From Alphaproteobacteria bacterium (GTDB lineage: Bacteria > Pseudomonadota > Alphaproteobacteria > ATCC43930 > CGMCC-115725): 6,426 bases of DNA. Under the pieces are notes generated by a model. The model saw only the letters and a program-made list of their open reading frames with translations, did no database searches and was not told the origin of the DNA. The position numbers and the translations under genes were made by a program. Position 1 is the stretch's first letter. Every line of letters begins with the position of its first letter. The stretch is taken from assembly GCA_030039975.1 (NCBI GenBank), contig JASHUO010000754.1:1-6426 (forward strand), read 5' to 3'. Below are positions 5,364 through 6,426 of this stretch, one piece after another.

Positions 5364-6426
5364 CTCGGCGCCAAGCCATCGCCGGCAGCGCCGCGGCGCT
5401 CATCGCCGGTCGGGTGGAGGCCTCCCGTGCAGGCGGGCTCGCGCTGCGCAAGCTCGCGGCAGCGAAGGGCATTCTCTATGGTAGCTGCGTCATGGCGGCG
5501 CAGCTCGCGGCGAAGGACGATTTCACCGCGCTGCTGCTGGAGCAATGCGCCGTCCTCGTTCCCGAGAACGAGATGAAGTGGCGGTGGATGAGCCACCATC
5601 GAGGAGAAGAGGATTTCTCGGTGCCCGACCGGATCGTCGGCTTTGCCGCACGCCATCGGCTGGCGCTCCGCGGTCACAATCTGCTCTGGTATTGGCAGAC
5701 GCCGGATTGGTTCAAGGCACTGCCGGACCGGGCGAGTGCCGAGCGCGCCATGGTCGAGCGGGTTACGGCGATGTGCCGGCGCTATCGCGGCCGCGTCTTC
5801 TGCTGGGATGTGGTGAACGAGCCCATCTATATCGGCCATGGCCGCGCCGACGCGCTGCGCCGGACCGTATTCGTCGACCAGATCGGGCCCGACTATCTCG
5901 ATCTCGCCTATCACGCGGCGCGCGCGGCCGATCCTGCCGCGGCGCTCGTCGTCAACGAATATGGCATCCTCTACGACACGCAGGAGGAAGAGCAAAAGCG
6001 AAACGCGGTGCTGCGGCTGCTCGAGCGCATGCGGCGCAAGGGAACGCCAGTGGACGCGCTTGGCGTCGAGGCGCATCTCGATGCCGGTGGCGCACCGTTT
6101 TCGGCGACGAAGCTGCGACGCTTCTTCGCCGATGTCGCTTCGCTCGGTCTCGAGCTGCAGATCACCGAACTCGATGTTACGGACGAGCATGCGCCGGCAC
6201 CGATCGCGCCCCGTGACCGGATGGTCGCCGAGGCTTATGCGCAGTTTCTCGATGCGGCGCTGGCCGAACCGGCGGTCATCGTCCTCCTCACCTGGGGGCT
6301 TTCCGATCGGCATAGCTGGATCGTACGTCGTGAATGCAGCGAAACAGGCTGGCGGAAGGATGGCTTGCCGCCGCGGCCGTTGCCGTTCGACGCGGAGTTG
6401 CAGCGGAAACCGGCGTGGTATGCGCT
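5360..6426 (+). CDS. GH10 endo-1,4-beta-xylanase, probable Tat-exported, 3' end cut by window
   Basis: Glycoside hydrolase family 10 enzymes cleave internal beta-1,4-xylosidic bonds with retention of configuration. The 355 codons present cover almost the whole catalytic domain: ENEMKW (69-74), RGHNLLWYWQTPDWF with His106 and Asn107, WDVVNEP with acid/base Glu154, ITELDVTD with nucleophile Glu270, LLTWGLSDRHSW (309-320), and KPAWYA at the window end, where GH10 domains normally finish. Both catalytic glutamates are intact. Codons directly after hemJ read TRRQAIAGSAAALIAG, a twin-arginine signal with a short hydrophobic core and possible cleavage near residue 21. The only start that keeps this leader is CTG 5360-5362, overlapping the hemJ TGA as CTGA. 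Alternatives are GTG 5414 or ATG 5492; the first drops the leader and the second cuts into the domain. Numbering assumes the CTG. No terminator or promoter separates it from hemJ. Confidence 0.9.
   Translation, partial: MTRRQAIAGSAAALIAGRVEASRAGGLALRKLAAAKGILYGSCVMAAQLAAKDDFTALLLEQCAVLVPENEMKWRWMSHHRGEEDFSVPDRIVGFAARHRLALRGHNLLWYWQTPDWFKALPDRASAERAMVERVTAMCRRYRGRVFCWDVVNEPIYIGHGRADALRRTVFVDQIGPDYLDLAYHAARAADPAAALVVNEYGILYDTQEEEQKRNAVLRLLERMRRKGTPVDALGVEAHLDAGGAPFSATKLRRFFADVASLGLELQITELDVTDEHAPAPIAPRDRMVAEAYAQFLDAALAEPAVIVLLTWGLSDRHSWIVRRECSETGWRKDGLPPRPLPFDAELQRKPAWYA

Noticed and set aside
5288..6313. 341-codon minus-strand frame over the xylanase
   Set aside because: Antisense to the GH10 domain, whose catalytic motifs are intact. 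The composition is typical of a shadow frame.
1..6426. tRNA or rRNA genes, CRISPR arrays, insertion sequences
   Set aside because: No cloverleaf-like segment, regularly spaced repeat array, transposase motif or terminal inverted repeats were seen; the window is almost wholly coding apart from the origin gap.

Overview
This 6.4-kb window is GC-rich and carries a gene order typical of the chromosomal replication-origin region of Alphaproteobacteria. Two gene clusters diverge from one 443-bp gap. Leftward (minus strand) run a PPDK/PEP-synthase regulator (DUF299 family), maf, aroE and the first 33 codons of coaE. Rightward (plus strand) run hemE, hemH, hemJ and a GH10 xylanase cut by the window end. 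In Caulobacter and Rickettsia, oriC lies between hemE and the DUF299 gene, so the gap at 2355-2797 is very probably oriC. High GC plus hemH between hemE and hemJ suggests a Rhodospirillales-like alphaproteobacterium, but this lineage call is weak.

Left arm (1-2354): four minus-strand genes are stacked with 4-bp ATGA overlaps at all three junctions, so they form a translationally coupled operon. Its jobs are control of pyruvate/PEP interconversion, nucleotide-pool cleaning, the shikimate pathway and the last step of CoA synthesis. It is a positional rather than a metabolic cluster.

Central gap (2355-2797): no convincing gene. It holds AT-rich stretches (about 37% GC), several imperfect DnaA-box-like 9-mers and TCCCCA motifs, four GANTC sites (the CcrM methylation target), two 9-bp repeat families, and a 45-bp inverted repeat (16 of 18 positions pair) centred on a GANTC site just upstream of hemE. 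No perfect TTATCCACA box and no TTAA-N7-TTAA CtrA site was seen, so the internal design differs from the Caulobacter origin.

Right arm (2798-6426): hemE, hemH and hemJ are joined by ATGA overlaps and encode three of the last four heme-pathway steps (uroporphyrinogen decarboxylation, protoporphyrinogen oxidation, iron insertion). The GH10 xylanase follows directly. Its reading frame contains a Tat-like leader whose only possible start is a CTG overlapping the hemJ stop. The transcription terminator gene rho often follows hemJ here, so the xylanase looks like a lineage-specific insertion.

The most interesting points are the candidate oriC with its large GANTC-centred hairpin, a short SD-equipped reading frame overlapping the hemE start, the CTG-start Tat leader, and the cysteine-rich C-terminus of HemH.
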